The notes under the pieces: generated by a model
The model's input: the letters and a program-made list of their open reading frames with translations, nothing else
The model's database searches: none
Told to the model about the DNA's origin: nothing
Assembly: GCF_000003815.2 (NCBI RefSeq)
Contig: NC_049993.1
Location: 5,483,686 to 5,547,685 of the forward strand
Source of the DNA: Branchiostoma floridae
Lineage: Eukaryota > Chordata > Leptocardii > Amphioxiformes > Branchiostomatidae
Reading direction: 5' to 3'
DNA: 64,000 nt
Shown: piece after piece, positions 1 through 12,900 of the stretch
Numbering within the stretch: the first letter of the stretch is position 1
Layout: every line of letters begins with the position of its first letter
Translations under genes and position numbers: made by a program

Positions 1-246
1 AGAGGCTTGTTGTTAGATTCACTGTTCAAATATTTCACAGTAGAGAGTGTAACTGCAAAATAGTAGATGAAGAAAGATAATGCTACTTTTGTATCCTACT
101 AGTTATATGCGATTTTTCTTGTCTTCGGTTCTTATTGCAAGAAACGGACAGCAGTAGAATGACATATGAACGGAAAAGACTCTAGCAGTACATCTGCTTG
201 TAGATGACGGCTGTATATGTAAAGAAGCGATGAACTGCCATATCCA

Positions 247-354
247 TAGTCTGTGTAACACAAACTCCGCTGTCCAGGGCTGTAACTGGCCCCTCCCCTC
301 TAGGGGACCGGCGGATGTTTGACGGGCTGCTATAAGCGAGATTTAATCAGGCTA
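247..354 (-). mobile_element. Short TIR element, family A copy 1
   Basis: A 108-bp element with ends TAGTCTG...CAGGCTA, flanked by CCATATCCA (238-246) and CCAAATCCA (355-363), a 9-bp duplication with one change. It matches the copies at 22367 and 50800 along its whole length, in inverted orientation. It has no coding capacity. Confidence 0.85.
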
Positions 355-492
355 CCAAATCCACCGTTCCGGGGATCCAACTCAAAGCCCCGATAATCGG
401 TGCCCCAACTTCCCATCATACACTCTTCACGAGAACAGTCTCACCATCAATGTCATCCTCTTCGAATTCCTTGTCCTCCTCATCGCTGTGCT

Positions 493-912
493 CTCACACC
501 TCACAGTCTCATTACCTTCATAACCATCTGCGCCATCTTCTCTGCGCCCTCACACCTCACACAAACTGTCTCATTACCGTCATCATCATCACAGATAATC
601 GTCTGCAGCCATAGCCTGGTACCCAGCCGTAATATAGCTCCCGAGTCTCTTCTCTCCTCTCATTAGCGTTAGCAATTACACAATTGCGAAGAGGAGAGAA
701 GAGACTCGGGAGCTATATTACGGCTGGGTGCCAGGCTACTGCAGCCACGCGTAAGACTCACACCTCACAGTTTCATTACCGTCATGTTTTATTAACACCA
801 CTGCGCTCTCACACCTCACACAATCAATCTCATTACGGCCATCATCACAGATCATCACAGCCACGTGTGAGCCTCACACCTCACACAGTTTCATTGCCGC
901 TATTATCAATGT
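493..912. repeat. Minisatellite, about five units of 50-70 bp
   Basis: CTCACACCTCAC recurs at 493, 549, 757, 808 and 873, each followed by a variant of (C/T)TCATTACCGTCATCATCAC. The long second interval contains the fold-back element at 612-738. Removing it leaves a unit-sized gap. Confidence 0.82.
612..738. mobile_element. Fold-back TIR element, family B copy 1
   Basis: A near-palindrome of 127 bp. Both arms contain the run from TAGCCTGG through CAGCCGTAATATAGCTCCCG to GAGAGAAGAG, with an unpaired centre near 670. A perfect 9-bp duplication, CTGCAGCCA (603-611 and 739-747), flanks it. It has landed inside a minisatellite. Confidence 0.87.
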
Positions 913-1472
913 GAGCGTTCGGCAACAGGAAAACACCTTCTCATCTCCAAGCAGATATATGGCTCTGCAGCTACTTTTCTGCTTATTTCGCACATGTTTT
1001 TGTCAGTTATGAATGTTCAAGATCTGCTTTGATCAGTTGAGGCGAGTTGAGAACTAATACGAATACAAAACGAGGAAAACTGCGCTTTAAAAGAGCCGCA
1101 CTCATGCATATACGATACTTGGAGACTATACGCCCCCCCTCCCCCTCCATGTGTTCTTCAAGGTTTGTAGAATTTTGACGCGGCAGCGCGAGTCCACGGG
1201 GTGATTACCAGCACAAATATGGGCACATTCCGCGGGACCTACCCGCTAACGTGTCGGACAAACACAGGAACAAGTCCGCCTGTCCACAAAAACATCCGAA
1301 TGTCACACCACACCGGGAACGACCCAAGAAGAACGCACCTGTGTGTGTGTGTGTGTGTGCGTGAGAAGGGGGAGGGGGGCAGTAGCACTGTCAAATGAAG
1401 TTTCGCTTTACGTAGTGAAGGATATTTTCATTATACATTGACTTCCGTCGGCGACTATGAAATGAATCGATG

Positions 1473-1519
1473 ATTCTGGAAAGGACTGCGATTGCTTTAG
1501 TTCCAGTCCTTTCCAGAAT
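1473..1519. repeat. Perfect 16-bp hairpin
   Basis: ATTCTGGAAAGGACTG (1473-1488) and its exact complement (1504-1519) flank a 15-base loop. No Pol III signal or longer family was recognised. Confidence 0.85.
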
Positions 1520-1883
1520 AACCAATTCTCGTATGATTCAACAATCATGCAAGCACCGTTTGAAGAACTGCCTTACCACAACGTCGGAGCGCCTGCACTG
1601 TGGAGAGACTTGTGAGCGTAAGATTAACACAATCATGTACACTTCACTCTTCGTCTGAAGAATTTTTAATGGTATAAGATCTATATTTGTGAGTAGATCT
1701 ATTATATAAATCGATAGATAATGGTTGCACTCTCTTTACAGATTTAAAGCTGCCTTAACTTGCGATTCCCCGTCAATTTGCAAGATGCTATTTAAAAGGC
1801 TGATTCCCCTTGTCGTACACATGTACAGTGTTGTTCGGAAAATATCATTTTCAATTATGAAATAGCTCAATAGTTATTTTTTG

Positions 1884-2935
1884 TCCTGAGTTTCGCCCCA
1901 TGACTCATATAGAAAAATTAGTTAAAACAAGGAAGGAAAATCTCCAACCTGCAATTTTTCATAGCAATAGACAAGACAAAAGATCTCACAATGATATGCT
2001 GTAGTATGCACCTTTGCTGAACCTTTTCGATAAAAGTGTAATATACGTGCCATGCATGCACTGATGTTACTCGTTTATTCTATGAAATGTGACCGAATGT
2101 CGATAATTTACATTTATTCTTTTCCAAAAATTTAGGATTTCTTTCACAAAAGCAAACCATACGTAAACCGATTCGCCATTCTGGACTATTTCGAGAATAT
2201 TACATTTCGTCTTATAATCTCGTTCTGTCCTTTCTTATATAACAAGAAAAAAGACACACTGATGAGATTTACCAATCTGAAACAGTCATTTATTCATAGC
2301 TTTAATATTGTTTGGGTTCTGAGTTTCACCCCATGAAACATTAGTTGAAACGAGGAAGGAAAATCTCCAACCTGCAATATTTCATAAAACCTGCAAGACA
2401 AAAGATCTCACAATGATATGCTGTAGTATGCTCCTTTTCTGAACTTTTTTGATAAAAGTGTTAGTATTCCATGCACTGATGTTGCTCCTTTCTGCTATAA
2501 ATGTGACCAAATGCCGATAATTGACATTTATTCTTGTCTTCCAAAAATGCAGAACTTCTTTCGCAAAAGCAAATCATACGTAACATTACATTACGTATCA
2601 TACGTACTTAGGTCCGACTCTTTTTACAAGAACTCATTTTTCACCAATCTCTGGCGCCGTCTCTACACATAGCCATAATATTGTCAGTTTGTCTTAAAAT
2701 GTTGTACATATTCTTTGTTTTTCATGTTTGTCCCTACGTCATATGGGCCAGTGAGAGCCTGAAATAAAGAAATAATTAAAAAAAATTAAACCAATTTGCC
2801 ATTCTAAACTATTTCGAGAATATTACATTTTCTAGCTATCTTTCGTCTTATAATCTGGTTTCGTCGTTGCTTATACATGTACATGTACGACAATAAAAAA
2901 AATACATCTATCATTCTGAAACAGTCACGTAACAA
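1884..2935. repeat. Tandem duplication, period about 434 bp, two copies
   Basis: TCTCACAATGATATGCTGTA and its neighbours occur at about 1984 and 2405. The match continues through CCATTCT..ACTATTTCGAGAAT at about 2176 and 2798 to GAAACAGTCA. Divergence is visible, so the duplication is not recent. The second copy is interrupted by about 200 bases (2585-2787). Confidence 0.85.
2585..2787 (+). mobile_element. 3' tail of a LINE inserted in the duplicated block
   Basis: The insert is absent from the first copy of the duplication. It ends ATGGGCCAGTGAGAGCCTGA, then AATAAAGAAATAATT and an A-rich run, as in many CR1/L2-type 3' ends. No coding part remains. Confidence 0.55.
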
Positions 2936-3530
2936 TCTGGGCACAGCTGTCCAGAGCTGGGCGGTACAGCAGGGATCGCAAACATATTGTGGAAACAAAA
3001 GCTCCACAGAGGGCCATATTGTGATATTGTTAGAAACATCAATCAGAGAGATAATGGAGTACTTTGTGCGGATAGATATTACGCATAAAGGACGGTAAAA
3101 GCGAAAGGGCGGGATAATTAGCATAAGATTGTCAAATTATGTATCATCATCGACAAGCCTTCATAATTTGTTTCACGGGAACATAGATTTTGTTTATTTT
3201 GAAGCTGAAAGAAGACTTTATCAATGTCAAGTGAAAAGAAGTAACAAAGAACAGGAAACTCAATGTAGGATTTCTGAGTAATGTGAATCGTACAGAAAAA
3301 AAGCTGTGCACTGTGATAGAAGTATTGCAGGCTTTATCATAACCTTTATGCATAAACAATAACACCCACACACATAAACACACACAAAAGTCATCATATT
3401 CCCTCCAAACGTCTGCTCAGAAATCGACTCAAGCGCCCACTGCGCCACGTCAATAATCTCCAAGCAGATGTGTTAACGGAAATCCGTAACTTTTTCTGAC
3501 TGCCCCGTTTTTTGATCCGCAAAGGTCACA

Positions 3531-3730
3531 AAAAATCGTTACGATTTCTCCTCCTAACATCCGCTTATACGTGATGTACCAGTTCTCTACACAAGACAAA
3601 ACACGTCACAATATCTCCTCCTAACATCTGCTAGTACCTGATGTGTCAGCTTTCTGCACAAGACAAGAAATGTCACAATTTCTCCTCCTAACATCTGCTT
3701 GTACATGATGTGTCAGCTCACCGCACAAGT
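3531..3730. repeat. Tandem repeat, three units of about 67 bp
   Basis: TCTCCTCCTAACATC begins units at 3547, 3614 and 3681, each followed by GCT..TAC.TGATGT..CAGCT and CACAAGACAA. Confidence 0.9.
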
Positions 3731-4639
3731 GTCGGAGTGCTCAGCTATGATGGGAGCGGGCAGGGTCTCATTATCCGGGCGGTATTTTTGCACGTGTGGC
3801 CCTGTCGGCAAGCCCTCTCCCGGCGGGGCTTGACGGCCACACGCGCCGAATAATCAACACCAAGCGGCGAAACACCGCGGACTCCGCGAGAACACTTGTT
3901 TGAAATTTGGCCAACAGGGCCCGTTTATAGCTCACCTGCGTTCGGAGGTATTTGGAAACTGGGACAGCTTTCAAGGGTTCTGTTAGAGGTCCTGTCAGTA
4001 ATGTATATCTTAAAAATTGAGGGGAATCATGTTAACGAAACAGTCACAGATGTAACGTTAAATAAGTCCAGAAGGCTCATTCTTTCCACACAAATATAAA
4101 TCATTTCAGGTGCGTCCTTCGCGGCAACATTATTGCATCAACATGCCACAAAATGTTAGGTACTTTTGATGGAGACACAAGAACGATGGCAGTATTCCTG
4201 GATGACAGTATTCCTTGGCGGCAAAGTTGAGCAAATACAGGCATTTATACATCATAAACCTTCATAATATCGAAATGCTTTCATGTATTCACTGGTTTAG
4301 AGTACATGGACCAGTAGAGGTGAATGAATAATCTTCGCCGCCAACACTGTCACCTGTATCAAGAAGAGAGAGAAGTCATATTCATCTGTATATTAGCTAC
4401 TGTACATAATGAATGTTTATGTTTGTAAATACATCTTCATTTGTTGTTACAACGATACGTAACAAACCTACTGACCACCTTTACATCGGGACCACATGGC
4501 CATTGTGACCACTTTTTGACCCATGTGTAGTGGCCACTTGTCCACAGTGGTCACTTCCTTCAAGTCCCATGAGTAGTCACTATAGTGTAGAATCTTGTAC
4601 ATCTGTTTGTGAAGATTAGTCATCCGGGATACATTAAAA

Positions 4640-5074
4640 TTGAAGAAGAATCAATCTATACTTATGGATAATTGTCAAATTTTAATAGACGTTTCGAACG
4701 GTGTCCACCGTATGCAAAACACACAAAAATTTCCAATCGCTTACCGATGAAAACAAAACTATAACGCCGTTAACGTCACATAACCCACTCATTATAGAAA
4801 AAGTGGGTTACTTCGTCTTCCACTGCTTCCAGAAAAGAAGTCAAACCCCAAATGCATAGATTGTAGCTCTCAGCAGTCCATATCATTGATAGAATAGTCA
4901 CTTGTCTACATTTTTCACCATTGTTATCTATACCAAATTACTTTATTTTATGTATGTTAACTATATTTTCTGCATGTTTCATGTTGCAATTAGCCCTCGG
5001 GCAAGAACTTGCAAATAAACTACTATAATTAAAATTTGACAATCATCCAGAAGTATAGATTGATTCTTCTTCAA
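4640..5074. mobile_element. 435-bp element with 47-bp inverted repeats
   Basis: The arms 4640-4686 and 5028-5074 pair with about two mismatches (GAAGAAGAATCAATCTATAC and its complement). Inside are TTCGAACGGTGTCCACCG and a retroelement-like end GGGCAAGAACTTGCAAATAA. A 13-base direct repeat AATCTTGTACATC lies at 4591-4603 and 5073-5085. This mixture of features does not fit a plain DNA transposon, and a retroelement remnant is possible. Confidence 0.7.
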
Positions 5075-5514
5075 TCTTGTACATCGTTCTACAATGTATG
5101 ACATGTATATATTCTATTTGAGCAGGAAGGCACGATGATGATAACTCTCTCATTTTTTCGCCCATTTATACATTCGTTTGTCTCTCAATTCACTCACTCT
5201 CTGTTGTTCAACCCCTCCACTTTAATCGTGCGCATTGCCCACTTTTTATTAGATTGTAGTTTATATAGTAATGATAGAAGTATTCTTTTTAGCTGTATTA
5301 TAGGATAGCTCCCTCGCTTTGAATCTTTGTCTAGTGTTGAAAAATTCATTTTTCTTATGAGCTTTGATCGAACGACATTATACAAACACATCTCAAGCTA
5401 CATATTCAACATTGATAAGAAACGAGAAGAAGCCGAACAAATGTATTAGACTAGTTTTAGAATCCATGTTTTAGAATCCATGTGTACTGCACTACTACCG
5501 TTTGTATCTATATG

Positions 5515-5570
5515 CCTGTACTTAGCCCGATAGGGCATGAATGTGCAATAAAGGCTATTATTATTATTGA
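5515..5570 (+). mobile_element. Retroelement 3' end with (ATT)n tail
   Basis: TAGCCCGATAGGGCATGAAT, then GTGCAATAAAGGC, ends in (TATTAT)n. This is the form of a non-LTR retroelement terminus. It is too short to assign. Confidence 0.45.
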
Positions 5571-6648
5571 TTGTTATGACATCACATGTACAGGTGGTAA
5601 AGGCGACACATTGGTGGGAGTCACCCCATCGAGAAACAATATTGGCCTTAAAGATTTTCATTGGGAGGTTTTATTTCAAGATAGGAATATCAGCTTACCA
5701 ATGAAACTTTATCACGTCTCCATATACCCAGATGGGGTTAATATGGCGGTGATCGTTCGTTTGGTCTACGCGTATACGTTACGTACACGTGCAGACTCGT
5801 ACGGGTATCTATGTTGCGTACATACGTAATTTATACATTCCTTGTAGTTGTGATTTTAGCATAACTTAAGATATGTTTTTTACAGCAACGACAAATTTCA
5901 ACCGCTTTCAAACAAGTGAGTTATTTGATGTTTATCATAGTATGTATTTGTTATCATTGGGTATAAATTCTGTATATTTGTACCCAATATATCCGACCAT
6001 ACATATGATTTTGTGTCTACAGCATATTGATCGTCTCTTTTGTGCCTAATTATGGAGTGAGGGATGATCAGGGGTTCGTTTTTAGCTACGAGCATCCATG
6101 TTTTTTTTTACATCGTCTTAGATCGAGTAAAAAAAGTGAAAACGACTCAAGATCCCAACTGCAATCACGAACACCTAAGAACACCTGTACGAAATACTGC
6201 GGTGCAGTAAGTCTGACAACCTTAAGAAGTAATACGTACTGCGAATAAATACAGGTGTTTTGAAAACTTTATTTACGATTGTCTAAGATTTTAACGTCGA
6301 ATCCAGAAGCCACGGAAGTGTGACAAAGCTTGAGTTGAGCTCACGGTCCCTACTTTGCATACATGTATACAGGGTAGGGAGTCCGAAGTGAAAGATTCCT
6401 GTGAGTGTGAAGCATTTTTGACGGCACTCATTACATGACAGGAATAAAGAATTGTTGGTGATTTTAAAGCTCCATATAGTGTTAGATGCAGAATATACTG
6501 TACCACAATTGATAATAAGTGAAACTCTCCAAGTCATGCAATGTCAGCAAGTATAATTCTATTGCCTATGAAAATGGGGAAAAAATCACAAATATTTCCC
6601 TTAAGGCCGTCTCTGTCTCCCTACCTACTGCCCTCTGCGACACAGCAT
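5571..6648. other. Non-coding, FoxD 3' flank
   Basis: No gene or repeat family was recognised between the (ATT)n tail and the fold-back element at 6649. ORFs here are short and lack domain-like composition. Confidence 0.5.
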
Positions 6649-6719
6649 TAGCCTGGAATCCAGCCGTTCTAGCTATAATACAGCGATAATACGGCTGGAT
6701 ACCAGGCTACTGCGACCCA
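6649..6719. mobile_element. Fold-back TIR element, family B copy 2
   Basis: A 71-bp element with ends TAGCCTGG...CCAGGCTA and partly paired arms (CCAGCCGT / ACGGCTGG). It is flanked by CTGCGACACAGCAT and CTGCGACCCAGCAT, a 14-base direct repeat with one change, longer than the 9 bases seen at other copies. Confidence 0.8.
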
Positions 6720-6789
6720 GCATGATAAATCGGCCCACTCCATAACCAGCATTCTCCCCTCGCACCCTCTCGAGCCGGAGAGCTTCGGT

Positions 6790-6905
6790 TACAACAACTC
6801 CCATCTGTGAGTCGGCGGGGAGGGCGCCCTGCACGACCGAGGAGCGAAGGTTCGGAGTTCGATCCCCACATCTGGGAAAGGCGTTACATACGAGGCTCAC
6901 ACCTC
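6790..6905 (+). mobile_element. Decayed tRNA-like SINE fragment
   Basis: A B-box-like GTTCGATCC at 6857-6865 is followed by GGGAAAGGC..ATACGA..CTCAC, a pattern also found just after the head of the SINE at 45815-46294. The A-box region is poor. Probably a relic of the same family. Confidence 0.4.
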
Positions 6906-9900
6906 GGCTTTAGTTTACATCCTTGGCACTTTTACTTGCGCCATTAAAATACCTTCTTGGTGCGTTCTGTATGCAGCGGACCCTTAATTTGAACCATTCC
7001 ACTCTAATTTGTCAGTGTTCTGCGACGAGCTGGCAGTGACTTTTGCCCGTCGGGTCGGCGTGTGGTCTCGACTCTGCCCTTACAGTTGACACATCCGCGG
7101 TTTGTCGGGCATAATCACGACATATCTGTACTTATCATCTTGTTTACAGCATCAGAGGGTGGAGGGGTCATTATTACAACGACAACAGGTGACGGGGTGA
7201 CTAATAACCTATAAGTGACATGTCTTCTGCGACTACCAAAGCCGGTATTCTTTTCCTCAACTCGCTTGGGATTTCACCAACTGTAGCCCTGAGCAAACAA
7301 CTGTAGTTTACTGGTGAGAGTTCAGGAACCTGTCCAGGGGATTTAGGGGTTTGTTTCTCTCCAAGCGGGGCGCATAGCTCCCGTAATACCTGTCCAAACC
7401 GCCTGGGTATCCGTGGCATTAGGACTGACACCTTCAGCTGATCCTTGGTGATTGTGTTGGTCTGTATGAAGTCCACGCGTCACGCGCTCAGGCTGGGTCG
7501 GACCGGGCAATGCGATCCGTCCAGGCAACCCTACACCGCGCGGGGCCGCACCAGCCACCTGGCCCGGCATGAGCAAGAAAAACGAGCTCGGTTAGACACC
7601 GTGAAGCCGGCCTGCTATGCCATGTCATTTGGAATCTAGAACCCACCGCCTGCAAAAACAATAATATTCAAGAGGCAACGCAAACAACACAGGCCTGGCT
7701 GTGTGTAGGGTCTACCCGGCATAGCTTATAAATCCCACACGCCACAGTATATCATACTTCCTACATGACAACATTAGTCAACATTCTGTAGGCAAACTGC
7801 CCACAACTCCTCAACATTGAAGTCTAAGGAACGAAGCCTGTCGTTCCGATGTGCCAAGCGGTGGTGACTGTTGTTTTAAGGCCCTTGTCTTATCTTATGT
7901 TGAAACACAACGACACATGGGCTATCAACGCCTAGTTTGGATAAGCGCTGAAGGGTTTCAGGCGTGCAGCTGCGATTAATAACCCGCGACAAGTCAGCCG
8001 ACATATTACAGCTTAGCTGGGGTATATTCTAGGATTAGCTTATTACAAAAAAATCAGGCCAACAAAACAACAAAACACAACCGTTGGGAAGGCGAATAGC
8101 GGTGATTTCTCTGATAATGACAACTTGTTCTATCAGATTCAATTTGCGCTGGTTATTTTACCGCAGGGGCTGTATGTTGCCTGCCGCGCGCCATTTAATT
8201 CAATATTACAAGCCTTGTTGCAGAGGCGTCATTTCAATATTACGTTGCCTCGGGAGAGACATCCAGCCTCAGAGACTATTACATCTACCGTATGATAGCA
8301 TCATTTCAAATATAGCCCACAGAGAGGATGGAATTAGTGCAAATTGTTACGGGAAAATGAGTGGATTTGCGGTAGACGCGCTCCCTTTGGTTCCAGATAA
8401 AAATATATAAACGATTTACCACGTTTCAAATCAGTCCTGATCTCAGCGGAGAGCCGAGGGAGTTATGTTTAGAATTCACGACTATTTAGGAGATAACGGC
8501 AAGGGAAATGTTTTCCGATTTTAAAGATAACATTATGGAACGGCGGGACTACTGAAGTGTTCCGTATATGACGTAGAAGTGTGTATGTGATCTAGAAAAA
8601 TACGTTTCATCTGATGTGTCTAAATGTCGCACTTACCGTAAATATCTCCAACAATCCCCCCTAAACAGGATGATAATTTAACATTTAGAGGGGATAAAAA
8701 GAAAGGATGATGACTGTCGTAACAGATGTTGTTGTTATATATACAAACGATGTAGACTGCGACAAACGTCTGCACGCAATGACTGTTCAACTGCACGTAC
8801 GGCACAGTATATATATACTGCGTTAACTTAAATTATTGCCGACAGACCAAACAGACACGAAAGTTAACCTTGACTCTTACAAGAATTTTAGCAGTTTTTA
8901 CGAAAACAGAGGGGCCCGTGTTTTAATAAGCTTGGAATAACGTTTTAGCTGTAGTGTTGTTGATACACATACGGTGATATAGTTGGGGATGTGTGTATTG
9001 TGTGTGGGCTTGTCCTAACATGTGTTCTCCTCGAACCCAACGTACGGGTCAAGTAAGCAATGCCCCAGACTCTTGTACGAGCACAACTTCTAAAATGTTC
9101 TCAACCGTCTAAAGTAGCGTTCTTTAAAACTGTATCATTGGCATAAACTAAATTATGCTTTATATCGTCATACTTGATCTTAGAATATATTTGCAGACTT
9201 GTCGTAAAATGTACACAAACTGCAGTATAATATCACAGATTTTACATAACCAATTAGTTCTACAGCGCAATAAGATTTGTTCATGACACAAACTTTGCAA
9301 TATTTCCATGTTTAATACCTTCTACAAGATAGCATCACGAGTCATAATACGTTATGGATAAGTTATGATATATCGGTCTAACATTCAACATGACAGGATT
9401 TTGAAATGACCAAAGCAAAAAACAAAGTACAAAGCGATGTAGCTACATCTAGAAATATATAAACATTATGTTCCTTTAGCGCTTTATAATATGCGTTGCT
9501 GTTTGAGTCTGTATTTATTTACAGCTGTCTAAAATTGACACATGTGAGGTGATGTGGTCAATGTTCCATGTGTAAACATAAGCTTCATAAACCGTTCCGT
9601 ATTTACACGACAAGACAGACGGAGTTTTGGTTGGAGACTTGACCGCACGACCCTGTGTAGAGCAGCACCCCAGGTGGGCCCGCTTTATCTGACACGGGTT
9701 GTCTCAGCCCCGTCCTGACGGTAACATATAACTTCCTGTTCATCTGCACTACGTTTGCTTATAATTAGGGCAATGTTCACGGGTAGGTAGACGGCGCAAC
9801 CATGTGTGAAACTGAGTCATCCCGAGGTAACGTCTTGTGGTGCCTGACGTTGACTAAGATAGACCCGTTTGTCGACAGTAATTGTTTAATCAATGACTTA

Positions 9901-12900
9901 AGATTAGAACAACAGATACGTTACTTATCGCTCTAATCATTACGTGTTGCCGAGAGGCCGCACTTTGACGCCGAGAAGGTGTTTTTCAAACGCCACCAAC
10001 TGTGCTGACGAACTTGTGGTGAGGATAACAATGTGTCATCGGTTCCCCAAGGCTTTACCTTCTTGCCTGTCAAGTTCAAGAACTGTCCGTGATCATCTAG
10101 TTGATAGTACGCAGTCGCATGATGATGTTACAACACGTAGAACGTTACCGACCTCCATTCAGAAGTCGCGATATCCAAAAGCGTAACATTTACCCTTGAC
10201 TTTTTTTACTGTTAAGGTTAATTTCAGCGTCGTTTTAGACACATTCGAATATAGATTTCCTTAAACTCATACATGTCCTGCAATGCACTGTGAAGTCTCG
10301 CAAAAGGTATATTCACCTTGGGTATACACCTTGTTTCTACCAAATACATGTAGGGTAAAAGCGACAATAACATATTTTACATTAGAGGGGATGACATGTT
10401 TTAAAATAAGCAACCCTCATTCAACCCCGCTGTGTCTAATAATTTGGATCACCAACTTGACCAAGAAATACTTTCGCTATGCAAATTTTCAAGAAAACCA
10501 CTGCCGATCTTGCTGACTTGTTTTCAGACTAGACGGTCTCACATTAGCTGTTTAAGATTGACGGACAACTCGCGATGCATTTTGAAGTGAGAACGACAGA
10601 TAAGTTGAGTGGGGTCAGTCATTTTAATCCTCGCCACCTTCCCCAATGTCGGACCTTACCCCTGTAGAGTTACCGGCATGGCGGCTGTAGGGTTACCCGG
10701 GTCAGACCCGCCTGTACGCCGCTATGTCGGGCCGTCCGCCGAGCTGCTCCGATAACCTTACAGAATATACCGATCCATGTGCCGTTTGGCTCCCTAACAA
10801 GCCCTATATGGCGATTTACGTATAGTAAATCATGTATTTGTATCACGGAAACTGGGTATGTTACAGCTAATATGCTTACTGTGTGATACAGATACACAAG
10901 TGGCCAGTTTTCGTCTTCACTGAGGTTTTCTACACCAGTACTACTACTACTAGACTGTAGACAGACTCGCGGCGTTTGTTGTGCCACAGACCAGAAGATT
11001 ACAAGATAAGGACAAGATCAGCGTGTCTCAAGTGTTTGTTATGGCCTGGGGGTTAGTTTAGAACCGAGTCAGTTTCACTCATCTTCACAAGTGCTGTGTA
11101 CAACGCGTGATGTTGGTAGATTCGATCATTTTGAGTCATTAGTTAGTTAGTGCGGCCCTAGCCTGAGGTTTTTGTAAGGCATCACTGACCCGAGATGTTC
11201 CTGCCGTACACTGTACGGTACAGTAGATTTTGTCCCTTCCTAAACCTTTATCCAAGGACGGAAACGCCAAGTTTCGCGGCTATATATCTTAAACCTTGTG
11301 GATACATCACCCTCAGAACTATCTAACGTTCAGAGTTGGGTCCGAGAATGTGACAGAGGGAAGTTTGTGTCTCTAAGAGGCTCCAGTGTTTATCCACTTC
11401 TCGATTGTGTAGTGACCAAGGACCGTGGAAATATTTACTCTACACCGCAGGACACAAGCACAGGCAGACCACTACATCGTCACACCATATCCCAAAACCT
11501 GCCTGTTTTGAAATCTGTGAGGAAAATCTACATGATAGGGAGTTTGTGAGAGCTTTCTGTGCTTGACAAGTCGTATATTTCACATTATAGCAACGCGAGG
11601 TATTTGGTACACACAAAGTTCAGGCTTGCATCGAAAGTTGTCCGGATCAAACATTTTCGAAAAAGATAACGATGCCAGAGTCGTTCAAATTGTCCGCCTA
11701 CTGAATGATTTCTGCTAGCTATATTGAAATCTAGTTTTGAGAATGAGGCTTTCACAATATGTACCTTTATCAACAGATTTCTACCAATGCTTCAGCCACC
11801 TTCCATTTTCTAAAGCGAAACAACTGCACATCAAACCTTAACCGCGAGGAACGGTAGATTGGGACCTTAACTTAAACGAAAAATATCCGCTAATTTCGTC
11901 AAAAACGTCAACTTGTTGACAAATTTCTGAGACACTGAAGCGATGAGCATTTGACGCAATTTCCTGGGCGTAGAGAGCACGTTTGAAAAGAAAGAATGTG
12001 ATAAGAACGAACTCTCAAAGGTTGCTGGCTTACAGAACAAACTACGGCAGGTTTTGAACCAGCACATTTTATGGTGTGGCGCTGTCTTTGATGTCCTGGT
12101 GTGAGTAATGATTCAAACAAAGCTGGGCTAAATCACTTCTTAATTTGGACCGTTATATGGGGGAAGGTCTCAGAGCATTGTTCGCTAATCCAGCATATGG
12201 CTTCATAGTTAGTTTACAGATGTGTGGCTTCGTCATTTTCCTACATCAACGATGATCTGTTCCTTTATCTCTACTTCACTCCACTGTGCATTGTGTAACG
12301 TACGCCTAATCAGGAATATGGGAATCTATGCACTCTAGTCTATCTTATTTATACATTGGTTAGTTTTTTCTTGACCATAGAACTCAGATGTTAGATTAGA
12401 ACTTAGGTGTTATAGAAGAAAGATAAAAGATCACGGCACACAAACTCGAGATTTGAAAAATCTTGGAACAGTGCTATATTTTTCGAACTGGACAATTGAT
12501 ATACATATATAAACAATATATAATTTCTGTCTACAAAAAATCACGTTTTACATTGATTCATACCACGAGTGCCATGTGACACAATAAGAACAACGTACAT
12601 AATTCCATCTCAATTGGCAATGAAAATTCATTTCTTAAGATTTCAGTGTACATCCATTATTTCTCAATTATCGGCGCATGCACGCCTGTTTTATGTCGAC
12701 CCCAAATAGTGTACATATGGCTTTTACAGCATGAGACGAACAGACGGCGCTACAATGGACAAGTAAGTGGAATCGAGATGAAAACAAATGGGGTACGTAC
12801 GCTTATGCTACACTTCCCAACAAGCTCACTGCACTTGGAATTTCGACAATAAATTAGAGTGAGGGAAAAAACTCTGCTACATTTATATACAGACGCTTTC

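Noticed and set aside
420-500. A minus-strand acidic run (SDEEDKEFEEDDIDG) ending at a GTGAGA donor-like site.
   Set aside because: It sits at the edge of a minisatellite with no partner exon found. It could be a chance acidic stretch.
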